From: Apus apus
Lineage: Eukaryota > Chordata > Aves > Apodiformes > Apodidae
NCBI RefSeq assembly: GCF_020740795.1
Contig: NC_067286.1
Span: forward strand, 17,364,350 to 17,428,349
Reading direction: 5' to 3'
DNA: 64,000 bases
Shown: positions 1 through 38,935 of the stretch, piece after piece
How the letters are laid out: each line of letters starts with the position of its first letter
Numbering within the stretch: the first letter of the stretch is position 1
Notes under the pieces: generated by a model
What the model was told of the DNA's origin: nothing
What the model saw: only the letters and a program-made list of their open reading frames with translations
Database searches by the model: none
Position numbers and translations under genes: made by a program

Positions 1-2850
1 GTTATATAAAAGAGACTTCACTGATAAATAAAATTACTAGGAAGAAAATTGGATTTATCCTGGCTCAAACAAGGACAGGAAGAATGCATAAGAATTGATT
101 TTGGAATTTCTTCTACATTTTGCAAAAGATGCTTTTTCCCATGTGGTTTAGTTGTACCTTTGTGTGGCATCTAGAGTCCTACGGGGACATGAAATAAAGG
201 GCTGCTGCTGCCTAAGACCCATGTTACTGATATAATTGATGCATATTCATGCCACAATATTCTTATATGCTTGTAACACCTACAGAACATAACCCCAAAC
301 TTGTTTTGCTTATTTTCTGTGACATCTTCCTTTAATCTTTGCAGGGCCAGATCTCTGAACTAAACAAATCGCAGGTGTGATTTGTTTATCTGCTTTTAAG
401 CACCAGCTTGAAGCTCAGCTAAGAGTACATTTTAGAACATATTTCAGTGACTTCACTGTCTTTGTAAGCCACAATAAACAAATGAGGTTTAAATTACTGT
501 GGGAACTCCCACAGTATCCTGACAGATACTCATTATTTACAGAAAAAAATGGCATAAAATGTAACCACCCAATTCACTTGTGAGCTTTCCCTGGGAAAGA
601 GACCCACTCAGAAACAGTTTGAAGTTCACTTACTAACTGAAAGATTCTACTATATATCTTACCTAAATGAAATGAGAGGCTTGCCCTTCCTAAAACGGTA
701 CTGTTTAAGAGGTGCAAATGTAGTCCTCTAACTATACTAATTACTGCTGTTTACATTTTTGTAGATCTGATGGGTTTCAGTTTCAGATTTAAACCTCTTG
801 CTGAGTACTAAATAAATATGTACCAAAAGCTAGATGTTATCTCACTGAACTTCATGTTTCCTCACTCCCCATATAACATCAGACTCTACTCAACCTTTGA
901 AGTGTCCCTTGTGGTTTTGTAAAAAAGCACAAAATTAATTTGGTAGGAAATCTGCATCATGTGCATTACTGTCCTTGCCATAAGGCATTAGTTTGCTTTT
1001 ATAAGGAAGAACATAGGTGGTATCTACACTTTCAGATTCTGAAGACAGCCAAGGAGCAATGCCTATTAGATAACTTTCAAGCAACCACACTGTGTGCAGA
1101 TCATATTTGTCCTTGCACTCTCCAATCTGCTGTCTGATTTCAATCATTTTTTATATAGTGTCCTCAGAAATATTAAGCTCTTCAAAATTTCATAAAAATA
1201 GGCAACTGGTTACAAAAAAATAAACCCTATTAGTGACGCCACCAGGCAAAGGTTTCAGCAAAGGTAACAGTCACTTTTGGCATTTGGCCTGTTATTGGGG
1301 AAGCAGCACAGAGAGCTCAGAAACTTCCTCTGCTTCCTCTTACGCAGTCAGCAGCTGGGAGCAAGGAGACAAGGTTCTAAAAAATGTGAACAGAGAGCTC
1401 CAGGTTACATATCAGGAAATACGGGGCTTACAACAAATCTGTTGGAAGCAAAGTTAAACATAAAAAATACAGGAGATGAAAGAGAGTGTCAAGGCAAGAG
1501 AGAAAACGGAAAGGAGATGCAAAAGGGGTTGAAGCATTTAAGAAAGAGCAGATTGGGCAACGGAAAAAACCCACAGATTTGGGTAGGGGAGATTCTGGGT
1601 AGATCAGATAAGAGACTGGGAATCAGAATGAAAGAATGATACAGGAGAACCTGCCATTTATCATAATTATAGCTTCTTTTATTTCAATTTAAAAAAAATG
1701 ATGCTCATATGTTGCAAAAAAAGAGGGGTTTAGGACTTTTAATCTCCCACCTTTCCCATGGCTTAAATTCCCACTTGAATTACTACATCGACATCAGATG
1801 TGTTGCCTAGTGTTTTTGCACCAGTGCTTGCTATTTGTGGTAATCTCGCACTTGGGGAAACAAACACACCTGTCCTTCCTCGTCGAAGGCTCCTTGTTCT
1901 TCTTCTGAATGGCCACCAGATGGCAAACCTGGGATTTTGTCAGCCTTTCCAGGCCACCTTCAGATGCTAGCTTTCCTGGGGAGACTGGGAGCTTTTAACA
2001 ACAGATCTTTTACTGCGTGTATTACAAAGAGTGACAAAAAATGTTATTAGATTATATGTGAATTTCCTGGGAATAATAAAAAAAAACCCAGGAAAACAAA
2101 AAGCTGCAGTTAAGAAAGTGATGGTGCTGTTAGGAAAGCACACTGTTCCCTCCAGTCACTGTGTAACTCTGCCTGAGGAAAACATATCTCAAGAATCTCC
2201 GTATTGCTACCTTTTTTCTGTTTATATAAATTTTATAGAGACAAAAATGTTTTCTCATGTTTAATCTCTTTGAAATTGTTGTGACTAAACCAGGTCTTAG
2301 AATTAAATCCATGGAATGTAAAACTGTAACTGTCTGTCGCTTACCTAAAAATTGTTTGCTAGTTTGTGTGGTTATAGACATAAGAATTGCCTTGAAGCTT
2401 GTTAACAGCCTTTTCCCTCCAAACTGCTCTCATGATGTCAAGATTGTAATTATGGAGATAAGCACTGATCTTCTTCAATTTACTTACTGTTTTAACCATA
2501 TTGGCCATAGCAACTTAAACTCCATTGCACAGTACAAAAAAACTGAGTTTCCTGAAACACTATCAGTACACAAGCTTTGTATGGACAGGGTATATATCTG
2601 ACATTATTAAGTGCTGAATTTTCTTAATCAGTTAGCTTAATTTTACATGATATTGCCCTGTCATATAGTGCACTATCTCTGCTGAAAGGCAAGAGGCAAA
2701 AAAAACCCTGTTCCCTAAAGTTTTGCCCATGAAACTGTACTTCTCCCTGCAAAAAAGCCCCCCCAAAACAAACCCACCAAAACCACAAAGCAAATCCCAC
2801 AAACCTATGCTAAGAGACTTAAATTAAAAAACAAACAAATAAACCTAGCA
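1..2850. other. Intergenic region upstream of TOLLIP
   Basis: AT-rich sequence with no exon-like ORF. The longest open frames (about 60-120 codons) have no recognisable protein signature, no bounding splice sites and low-complexity composition. A CTCF-like motif lies at 1913-1925. In mammals the neighbour on this side is BRSK2, but no BRSK2 coding sequence is visible. From about 2700 to 2850 the sequence becomes A/C-rich, just before the CpG island. Confidence 0.6.
1913..1925 (+). promoter_or_regulatory. CTCF-like motif
   Basis: CCACCAGATGGCA closely resembles the CTCF core (CCASYAGRKGGCR-type). It lies about 1.4 kb upstream of the TOLLIP start codon. The call rests on motif similarity only, and a single 13-mer of this type can occur by chance. 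Confidence 0.3.
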
Positions 2851-2858
2851 AAAAAAAC

Positions 2859-3025
2859 CGCAGCGCCCCCCAATGACTGCAGCGCCCCCAGTGACCGCAG
2901 CGCCCCCAATAACCGCGGCGCCCCCAGTGACCGCGGCGCCCCCCAATGACCGCGGCGCCCCCCAATGACTGCAGCGCCCCCCAATGACCGCAGCGCCCCC
3001 AATGACTACAGCGCCCCCCAGCGAC
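2859..3025 (+). repeat. CCAAT-bearing GC minisatellite, about 9 x 18-19 bp
   Basis: About nine head-to-tail copies of the 18-19 bp unit CGCAGCGCCCCCCAATGAC, with variation at positions 1, 4, the C-run length and AATGAC/AGTGAC. Six copies contain CCAAT. A partial tenth unit follows (CGCGGCGCG). The array lies about 330-500 bp upstream of the TOLLIP ATG at the edge of the CpG island, so it may add multiple NF-Y sites. That role is inferred. Confidence 0.9.
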
Positions 3026-3078
3026 CGCGGCGCGCTCCACAGAGCTCAGCTCCCTTGCGGCGCCCGCAGAGGAGAAGA

Positions 3079-3090
3079 GCGCATGCGCAC
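3079..3090 (+). promoter_or_regulatory. NRF1-like palindrome 1
   Basis: GCGCATGCGCAC matches the NRF1 consensus (YGCGCATGCGCR-type). It is the first of three related motifs within about 110 bp of the TOLLIP promoter. Confidence 0.55.
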
Positions 3091-3137
3091 GAGAGGCGCC
3101 GAGCTCGCGGCCCCCTCCCCTCCCGCTGTGTCGTTGG

Positions 3138-3149
3138 GCGCCTGCGCAA
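3138..3149 (+). promoter_or_regulatory. NRF1-like palindrome 2
   Basis: GCGCCTGCGCAA is a one-mismatch NRF1-type site, 48 bp downstream of the first. Confidence 0.45.
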
Positions 3150-3175
3150 GAGCCGGGTCTGCCTCCTCTTCCTCG

Positions 3176-3185
3176 GCGCATGCGC
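3176..3185 (+). promoter_or_regulatory. NRF1-like palindrome 3
   Basis: GCGCATGCGC is a perfect NRF1 core palindrome. It is followed by GTCAGCTGAC at 3234-3243, a perfect palindrome with an E-box (CAGCTG) core. Confidence 0.5.
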
Positions 3186-3254
3186 GCGGCGCGGCGGGGA
3201 GGAGTGCGTTGCTGCGGGCCCGCCCGGCGCGGGGTCAGCTGACGCGGGAGCCGG

Positions 3255-3315
3255 GGCGGTGGCGGTTAGCGGCGGCGGTTAGCGGCGGCTGCGGCGGCGG
3301 TAACGGGAGCGGCGG
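3255..3315 (+). repeat. GGC-rich 5'UTR repeat
   Basis: An imperfect GCGGCGGTTA / GCGGCGGC tandem tract in the presumed TOLLIP 5'UTR, 44-104 bp before the ATG. It could form G-rich secondary structure and is a difficult stretch to sequence. Confidence 0.7.
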
Positions 3316-3358
3316 CCTGGCGGGGCGGCAGGAGGGGGCTCGGCCCGAGGGAGGCGCT

Positions 3359-30526
<27,168 letters not shown>

Positions 30527-32475
30527 ATGCCTATTTTCTGCATAGTCCCCGTCCTCAATGCCACTTATTTTTACTTGCCAAGCCAGGGATTTAGCTAGAG
30601 GAAGAATTTCCCAACAGTTTCCTGTTAGCACATCTTGTGTGAAAGATTATATCCCTTCTTCCTTGGACATTTGGATCTTTTTCACTGTTCTTTCTCAATC
30701 TGTACATACTCAGTTTAGCTTATGTCCTACAGTATCGCATTGAAGCATCTTTACTATCAGCTGTGCCCTGTGTGGCTATATTCTGATGGGCTGGAGAGCA
30801 ATGCTGCTTTTTTTTCCTTTCTCTCCCCCTTTCCATAAACTTGTTCTTAAAAAGTAACTCTATGCAGTACAAGATTTACTACTGTTTGCCAGATTGAAAA
30901 CAAATTATTTTCCATGGAGAGCTTGCTCTTTAAGCAGAACTGATTCGTTGAAATATTTAGGTTTCATCACGTAGCCTATTTCTGCCAGAAATTAAAAGAA
31001 AGACCCTTTTCTTGTCCTGTAGTGTTTAGTTATTGCTGTGATATAGTCAACCATTTCTGACTGAAAATCTTATATTCAATAAGCTAAATTTCTTAGGCTG
31101 TGCTGTTGGTGTTTGTAATGAGCATCTTCTATTCAATCTCGGGCACCAAAGCAATACTGTGGTGTGCATTTGGGGCTTAATCTTCCAGTACAGTATTGTT
31201 ATGTATCTGTAAAATCTTCAAAGGTAACTTATAAGTAATACAGTATGTACTGCTGTAGCAGAGAACAGAACTGAGCCCTGTTGTACTCCCGCAGGTAATT
31301 GCACTCTTTACTACTACTTCTGCGTTCCCACAGCTGTATCAGAGGATAAGTGCAGAAGGAAAGATTTTTGTACCTGAAAAATTACTGAAGCCATAAACAA
31401 TTTTTTAAGATTCTGTCTTGCATTAAAAAGCAGAAATCTGTGATCTGGTTATAAGGCTTCTTTCTTTGCACCTATATTTCAGCAAAGTTACCATTTCATA
31501 TTAGTGGAAAAACTATTTTATTTTTCCTGTAATCTGAAGTAAGAAGCATGAAAAGTAGCTTCAGAGTCTTTGAATAGTATTCTGAGTTGCTCAGTGACTT
31601 CCTAAACTGTGGTTGCTGTAGTGAATTTATTATAATTTGTTGCAGATGGAGTCACATTCTTTGTGAAAGAAAATTTATCATATCTGAGTTACAGTCCGAA
31701 CCTCGGAAGAAGTTGGAGGTTGCTTGTATTTACTGTTAAGTGCTACTTTTTCAGATAACAATTAATTTTGGAGTTGCAGAATCTTACATTATGCACCAGT
31801 TAGACCTGTTGGATAAATTTCTGCAGTGTCTGTTTTTGTAGGTGGTAAAGCAATGCACTTTAAATAGTATGCACCAGTTTATTTTTCCAGTGATGTGCAA
31901 TGTTGCTGTTTTATCTTTTTAATGTTTGATTTCAAATACTTTCTACGATAGCCATAGACCAGTATGTTTTCAAGAGCTGGAATGAATTTACACCTGAAAT
32001 CTAGGCTCTTGAGTGATTAATGAGAACATTAAAGCCAGGCTTGGAGTAGGGAAAAGGACCCGTATTTTCTTCCTCCCCATACTTTATTTCATGTCCCACT
32101 TTTAAAATGTTTTCTTTATTTAAATCTGCTGAAAAGTTGATTTTATCTTTGTTCACCCCTCATCAAGAAGCCTTTAGGTAGCACTGGCAGTAGAGCATGA
32201 GTATTTATTTTTTTATGATTAAAAGCGATACTGAAACTTTTAAAATACAGCATGGAAAAATCATCCCAGTTTCTACCTTTTAAAACTCTTTTTTCACAAT
32301 GTACCATTTTAAGTTCTGTATTAATCCCTTACCATCTTAAATTTACTGTTGAAAGCATTGGTGTCTTTCTGTATCATCCAATTGGCCTTTCAATAATGAA
32401 ATTCAAGTCTGTGCTTTAGTTGTAGAGTCACCACATTTGTGTTTGCTAAAATAAAACAGGTGCTCTTCAAGAAAC
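30527..32475 (+). other. TOLLIP: TOLLIP 3'UTR
   Basis: AT-rich sequence after the stop, with no splice signal needed. AATAAA at 32450-32455 is the first well-placed poly(A) signal, giving a 3'UTR near 1.9 kb. AATAAA at 32796-32801 is a distal alternative (about 2.3 kb). The exact end cannot be read without transcripts. Confidence 0.65.
32450..32455 (+). terminator. TOLLIP: TOLLIP poly(A) signal candidate
   Basis: Canonical AATAAA 1.92 kb after the stop codon. A second AATAAA at 32796-32801 may be used for a longer transcript. Confidence 0.55.
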
Positions 32476-34904
32476 TAGTCTTATCCCTTGATTGAGTAGA
32501 TGTAAAGGTGTTTGGTCTATGTAGTATGCTGATTTCTGTCATCGTCTCCCAGAATGGTAGATCTTGGTAAAGACTTAATGCTTAGATATCTCCAAGAAGA
32601 GTCACTTGCTCTAGCTTTTACACAGATAGCATAAATTGCTGGTGATGGAGAAATTAGCGGAAAATAAATATTTAAATATTTATATTAAAGCATCGAGATT
32701 CATAATACAGCTTTTTATAAAAGGAAGTAGTCATGTTTCAACTTGATGGCTGGTTAATTGTACTGCATCCTGTTACATCTCAATGTCAAGCACAGAATAA
32801 ACAGCTTTCAATCCTAACCACCAGGAAGGGTAAGTGCAATTGTTAAATTAGCCAGGTTTATTCATAAACTAGGGTCTGGGCTTCTGAGGGAGGCTCCTGT
32901 TCTTAGTTTTTTTGTTTTGTTCCAGGCAAATCGTATGCAAAATAGGGTAGGTGTATGAGTTGAAGTTGGGATATGTAGGAGCAGTACAGCCAGTAGATGG
33001 ATTTCAGATGAATGTTACATTATACATAAATATTGTTTTGTGGATTTTTAATCTTGATTTAATTAAGTGTTATAGCTGAAACTGTGTCAGAATGTGCTAC
33101 TTTATCTTGTTAAAAAGAATAAAACACTGATCATAAGCCCACTCAGCTTTTCAGCATACATATCATCTTGGTCAAACTGTTCATTGTCAGGTTCGCATTG
33201 GAGAGATAGAAAAAAACCGGAGTGTTTAGTTATCCTAGAATCTGTGAAATTAAGATATTGGAACTGAAAGTCTGGAACTTTTGAAAGTCTGACAAACAAG
33301 TTGTCATTCGTTATGGTTGTAGGTTTTGACAAAATGCTAATGGAATAATACTGTGTTTGATGCTGCTCTTCTGCTCAACAGTTTCAGGCAGCTTGGAGCC
33401 AAAGCCAGTTAGCATCTGCTAAAAGTTAATGCTCTTAGTACTAGCTTGAGTCCTGCCAAGAGCCTAAACGTGCTAAAGGTAGGAACATTTTTTGTCTAGA
33501 TAGATCCTTGCTTTCTTCTGTACTGCTCTTTGCATCTGCTAATGGTTCTCAATGTTTTTTCCCTTACAAATGTTATTGCTTGTTTGGTTGATATGTAATA
33601 CCATACAGAGGATGTTTTTTTGCTGTAATAATTCTGAAGACATTGTTTCTCTGTATTGAGGTCCAGTGTCCAAATGTGTTTCTTGCACTCTAAAGAACAT
33701 TAACTTTTTCATTCTAATTTAATAAATGTATCATCTAAATTAAATTGTATTATGTCTCTGTTGGAGAGCTCCACAATTTCAGTCTGTCTCAAATGTGTAC
33801 AGTACAGCAAGTGTACAGTAATGTGTACAGTACAAAAGTGTACAGTAAGCACTCAAAGTATTTTAAGTATTTTCATTGCTAGGTAGATGCCTATTTCTAC
33901 TTCTCCTAGGTGCTACTTTCTCAAGAAAATGTTCAAGTATTTCAGATCTACAGGACAGAATGAGGCAGTAGTGAGGTTGCATTGTTCAAAGGACAAGGTT
34001 GGATGTCAAGGGAGGAGGGAAGAGTAGAGTGTGGATATGGAGGAAATGCTCTGTAGTGTAAAGGGATTGAGAACTCTCTAGATGAGAGTGATGACAAAGG
34101 GAAGAGTTACTAAACAGACATTGTTATGTACTATTTTAGCTACAATAAAAGCTGGCTTTGTTTGCTAATCTATAGTTAATGAGTTAAAGATCTGGGTTAC
34201 GTAGCATCTTTTTTTAATTCTGTGATTGATTGCAAAGATATCTTAAGTACTCTTTCTTATTTAACAGCATTGCTATGCTCAGTGATTATTAATTAACTGC
34301 TATTATTTAGTATTAGTGTATTATCAAGCTAATATTTTGGGTTTGACTGTCCAGTTCACTATGTTTTTTATCAGGAGTTGATTTTTTTAGTTGCGAGGAA
34401 TCTTTCACAACTGAAGTTCTTTTAATTTATTTCCTTAATTTACTTAGTAGCTAATGTAAAATTAAATTGTGTTGAAATTCTGTTTTATCCTAGCCATTGA
34501 ATGTCAATTTCTATCCTAATTTATGTTCTAAAGCTTACAGTTTGCTTTCACATTTCTCCAGTGTACTGTGAGAGCTAAGAAGAGTGAGAATTAATTTACT
34601 TGAATAAATGTTGGTGTTATTTTGGCCCCAAAGCATCTATTTACCATTTTAATATGATTAGCTTTTTCATTTCAATATTAATCAACCAGTGATGATGTGT
34701 GGGAGTGTAAAGAGACATCGGTATATTTTGGATTTATTAAAACTTAAGTACATCAGTAAGAGTAGAGCCTCTAGGAAGAAATGCAAATATGTGTTTTCTT
34801 AGAATAAGTAGAACAAATGAAAACTGATACTAACACTCTTCTCTGCTATAGTTTTAAGTTGTACCCTACTGAAGACTTCAGCTTTCTCTCCTAGACCTTC
34901 AGGA
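32476..34904. other. Intergenic sequence between TOLLIP and the mucin (proximal part)
   Basis: AT-rich. It includes the distal poly(A) candidate (32796) and a short GTGTACAGTA tandem (33794-33848). No exon-like ORF and no recognised transposon. Confidence 0.7.
33794..33848 (+). repeat. GTGTACAGTA short tandem repeat
   Basis: Four to five imperfect copies of TGTACAGTA in about 55 bp. Each unit carries the palindrome TGTACA. Confidence 0.8.
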
Positions 34905-36090
34905 ATCATAGAAAGATAGAATGCCAGGTTGGAGGGGACCTCAAGGATCATCTGGTTCAACCTTCCTAGGTACTACTATAGTTTATATGAGATGGCTCAG
35001 CCCCCTGTGAAGCTGAGACTTAAAACTGTCAAGTGTGGGGGAATCTACCACTTCCCTTGGGAGACTGTTCCAATGTTTGACTGTCCTCATGGTGAAAAAT
35101 TTACCTTGTGTCCAATTGGAATCTCCCCAGGAGAGTAATGTACCCATTACCTCTTGTCTTTTCCATGTGACTCCTTGTAAGTAGGGAGTCTCTATCTTCT
35201 TTGTAGCCACAGTTAAAATACTGGAACATTGTAATAAGGTCTCCCCTAAGCCTTCTCTTCTCAAGGCTGAACAAACCCAGTTCTCCCAGCCTTTCCTCAT
35301 ATGGCAGGTCATTCAGTCCTCTGATGATCCTTGTGGCTCTTCTCTGGACACTCTCCAGCCTGTCTACATCCTTTTTGTAAAGCAGGGACCAAAACTGAAT
35401 GCAATACTCCAGGTGTGGTCTGACAAGCGCTGAGTAGAGTGGGGTGATGACTTCTTTATCTCTACTGGTGATTTTCCAGCCCAGCATCCTGTTGGTTTTC
35501 TTTGCTGCAGCACACTGTTCACTCATGTTGAGCCTGTTATCCACCAAGACCCCCAGCTGCCTTTCCACAGGGCTGCTCTCCAGCCAGGTGGATCCCAGTC
35601 TGAACTGCACTCATGGGTTTTATGTTCCCAAATGCAAGACCTTACACTTCTCTCTGTTGAGCTTCATGAGGTTCCTGCTAACCCACTCCTCCAGTCTGTC
35701 CAGGTCATCCTGGAGGGTAGCTCTCCCTTCTGGAGTGTCAGCCTCTCCGTTCATCTTGGTGTCATCAGCAAACTTCATCAGGGTGCTCTATCCAGGTCAC
35801 TTATGAAGATGTTAAACAGCATTAGGCCCAATATTGATCCTTGGAGAACCCCACTTGTGACTGGTTGCCAGTTTGAGGAGAAACTATTTACTATCACCCT
35901 CTGGGTACAGTCTATCAGCCAGTTCCCACCCGCTGCAGAGACCACTTGTCAAGGCTGTCATAGTCACCTTCTCCAGGAGGAGGCTGTGGGGGTCCATATC
36001 AAAAGCCTTGGAGAAGTCCAGGTAGATGATGTCCACCTCTTGCCCTGCATCAACCGAGCAGGTTGCTTTGTCATGGAAGGCAATCAATGT
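34905..36090 (-). mobile_element. CR1 LINE 3' half, antisense
   Basis: The left end (GAATCATAGAAAGATAGAATG) is the antisense CR1 3' terminus. Reading leftward on the minus strand, RT appears at 36087-35884 (VDIIYLDFSKAFDMDPHSLLLEK). The C-terminal region at 35610-35101 ([39 protein letters not shown]) is open for 169 codons. It is one of the better preserved copies, 5'-truncated within RT. Confidence 0.93.
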
Positions 36091-36369
36091 AAAAAATGTC
36101 GTTATACAGCATTAGGAAGAAATAAAAGGAGCTAGAAGCTTTGGCCTAGTCCCCAGGACATCGTTGGCTTAGGTGAAATGTTGTGAGATTTGTCCTGTGA
36201 CTGGTGTTTTATAGTGGATGGTTGTAGGCTGCTCAGGAGGGATAGGCAGAGCGGGTGAGGTGAGAGGGTGGCCCTGCATGCCAGAGAGGGTTGGATTGTA
36301 TGGCACTTACTGTTGGCAAGGACATGGTTGAGAGACTGGGTAAGGATGAAGGATGTTTTGGGCATCTAT

Positions 36370-37195
36370 TGACCATATAGCTAGAACTATGACACCAAGG
36401 AATTAAGAGGTATCACTAGATCAGCTGCCTGTGTTCTTATGGGTGATTATAACTTCCTAGACTTCAGCTGGGAGTGTCATACAGCAGACACAAACAGGTC
36501 AAGGAAATTCCTGGCACATTGAAAACTTGGTGCTGGTTCTAAGGGAGCTGACTAGAAAAGGTGTTTGTAAACAGAGAGAGACTTGCGGGCAAGGTGGTGA
36601 TTGGTGGCTGCCTTGGTTGCAGTGACTACAAAGTAGTTGAGTTGCCAATCATTGTCAATAGGGGAAAAACTGCTAGTGAAACTTCAACCCTGGTTGTGGG
36701 GAAAGCAGACTTCAGGCTGCTGAAGGAGCTACTTAGTAAGGTCTGTATGGAATCTGCTTTTGAAGGCACTGGGTTCTTGCATTATGGTCACTTTTCTAAA
36801 AGATTTTAGTAAAAGTTCTGGCTGATGTTATTGCGGAACCCCTCTCCCATTTTTTTTAGCCAATGTTAGGGAGGAACCCCTCTCAATTATTTTTCAAGGG
36901 TTTTGAGTGTCTGGACAGGTCCCAGTTGATTTGAAGATTACAAATGTCCCGGTTTTTAAAAGGGAAAGAAAGATCCTGGCAATTACAGGACTGTCAGTCT
37001 CACTTCAATGCCTGGTAAAATTACAGAGAAGGTTATTCTCTGAGTTACTGAGAAACACTTGAGACTACTAAATGGTCACAACCAACACAGGTTAATGAAG
37101 GTAAAGTCCTGCTTAACTAACTTAATTTCCTTTTATGACAAGGTCACTCATCTAGTTGGCCAAGGGAAGCCAGTAGATGTGTGTTTTTTATTTTA
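36370..37195 (+). mobile_element. CR1 endonuclease/RT fragment, sense
   Basis: Sense CR1 pieces: a GDYNFLDFSWE-like endonuclease motif near 36440, LFVNRERLAGKVVIGG-like at 36555-36610, and an antique RT start near 36960-37080. Heavily decayed and internally deleted. It abuts the antisense copies on both sides. Confidence 0.75.
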
Positions 37196-37224
37196 GCAGA
37201 ACTTTTTTATACTGTCTGTCAAGA

Positions 37225-37440
37225 GTATGCTTTGGACAAAATATCCAGCATACAGGTAGAAAAGTCCATAATAAATGGAGTGAGAACCCACCCAACAAAG
37301 TGTCATCTGCAAACTCACTGAGAGTGTATTCTATTCCTTCATCACAATCATCAATAAAGATGTTAAAACAGGAGCATCCCCAGCACTGAGCCCTTGGGAA
37401 CACCATTTGTGACTCACCATCAACTGGACTTATGTTACCT
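37225..37440 (-). mobile_element. CR1 RT fragment, antisense
   Basis: Minus-strand translation contains [20 protein letters not shown] followed by DTLLGG, the CR1 RT catalytic region with FADD intact. It is only about 200 bp long. Confidence 0.8.
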
Positions 37441-38444
37441 TGCTCTTAGGTGTGATACCAGGAGTGGGCTGTCAGAGAACTAGTATTCTCCATGAATACA
37501 CTTGGATCTTGAAGTGTGGGGCAAGTAGTATATTCTCTTGGAAAGACACACAGCTTACTTGGAGAAAGGAGGGAAACGGCCACGTTTACATGTTCTGTAA
37601 TGTGCCCCTGAACCTTCTCTGATGAAGAGAGAAAGGAGTTAGCGTTGGCAATGCTTCTGAAGAGTGTGAAAAGTGTTTAAAAAGAAACTCTTTCATGGCA
37701 GGGGACTAGCAAACCTAATCATTGCACTCATAAGACAAAGGCTATGGTTTTATGAGCGAGGTACTTAAAATAATGTAAACAACATTATCTGCATTTTTCC
37801 ATAAAAGCAAGGTTTGATTCAGAGCCTCCTGATACCAGCAGGAATATTTTCACTGAATTAAATTGTTAGATTGGTCTCTGTTTTGTTATAGGTCACATTA
37901 AGCTTTTGAATGTGAGAGGCTTTCAGTTATTGTTACATTTTCAGATGTCTTTTATTAATTAATGCTGCATTTCTTTGTTTATTAACCATATATGTAAAGC
38001 TATAATAGACATTAGTTTCAATGTTTCAATTTGGTTCAAGTCCTACTAATAGGCTATGAATTAGTCTAACCTGTGGGCTCCTGCTGGCAGAAACTGGTAC
38101 TGAGATGGTTGCACAGAAAATAATCTTCCAGGTACCTGCTTGGATTTTTTTATGGTAATGGTAGGAAGATGTGAAGAGACATTATTTTTTTTCAGCTCAG
38201 ATTGAAAATTAGCATATGGCCTGTGGCAGAAGAATTGAGAATTCTGTCCCTCTTAATCCTAAATAATATATTTTCAGTTGCTGTTTTTCTTCATTTGAAA
38301 AAGGTTGCTTTAAACTACTAAAATGTGGGTGTCTGAAAAAGGAAAACCTTAGCAGGATGATGCCAGAAGAAATTACGGTTTATTTTTTTTCTTTTATGAC
38401 ACAGGGTACTGTGAGAATACTTTAAAATTATACATTAAGTTTTC
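37441..38444. other. Intergenic, no recognised feature
   Basis: AT-rich sequence between two CR1 pieces. I see no exon, RNA gene or tandem repeat. Confidence 0.6.
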
Positions 38445-38935
38445 AGCCCCCCACTACAAGAAAGACATCAAGGTGCTGGAATGAGTCCAGGGAAGAGCAA
38501 TGAAGCAGGGTCTGTAGAACAAGACTTACTGAGGGGACTGGGGTTGTTTAGTCCAGAGAACAGGAGTCTGAGTGGAGACCTTACTGCTCTCTACAACTAC
38601 CTGAAAGGAGCTTGTAGTGAAGTGGGTGTCAGTCTCTTGACCCTATTAACAAGCAATAGGACAAGAGGAAATGGCCCAAAATTGTGCCAGGGGAGGTTTA
38701 TATTGGTTATTAGAGGAAAATTCTTCACTGAAAGGGTAATAAAACACTGGAATAGGCTGCCCAGGGAGGTGGTTGAATCACCATCCCTGGAGGTGTTTAA
38801 AAGATGTAGAGATGTGGTGCTCAGGAAAATTTTTTAAGCACTGGACTTGGTAGCATTAGGTTAATGGTTGGTAGAGTTAGACTATGGTTGGACTCAGTGA
38901 TCTTTAAGGTCTTTTCCAAAGAGAATGATTCTGTA
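38445..38935 (+). mobile_element. CR1 3' end, sense
   Basis: Encodes the C-terminal ORF2 signature ([50 protein letters not shown]). It ends near GAATGATTCTGT, the CR1 3' terminus. The frame is open for 118 codons. Confidence 0.92.

Noticed and set aside
1233-1639. Open frames upstream of TOLLIP
   Set aside because: No homology signature, no splice context and no conservation clue. Lengths are compatible with chance.
3234-3243. CLEAR (TFEB) site in the TOLLIP promoter
   Set aside because: The palindrome GTCAGCTGAC has CAGCTG in the centre, not the CACGTG required for a CLEAR element.
38445-38935. Possible host gene with a conserved 118-codon frame
   Set aside because: The sequence is the C-terminal CR1 ORF2 signature followed by the CR1 3' terminus.
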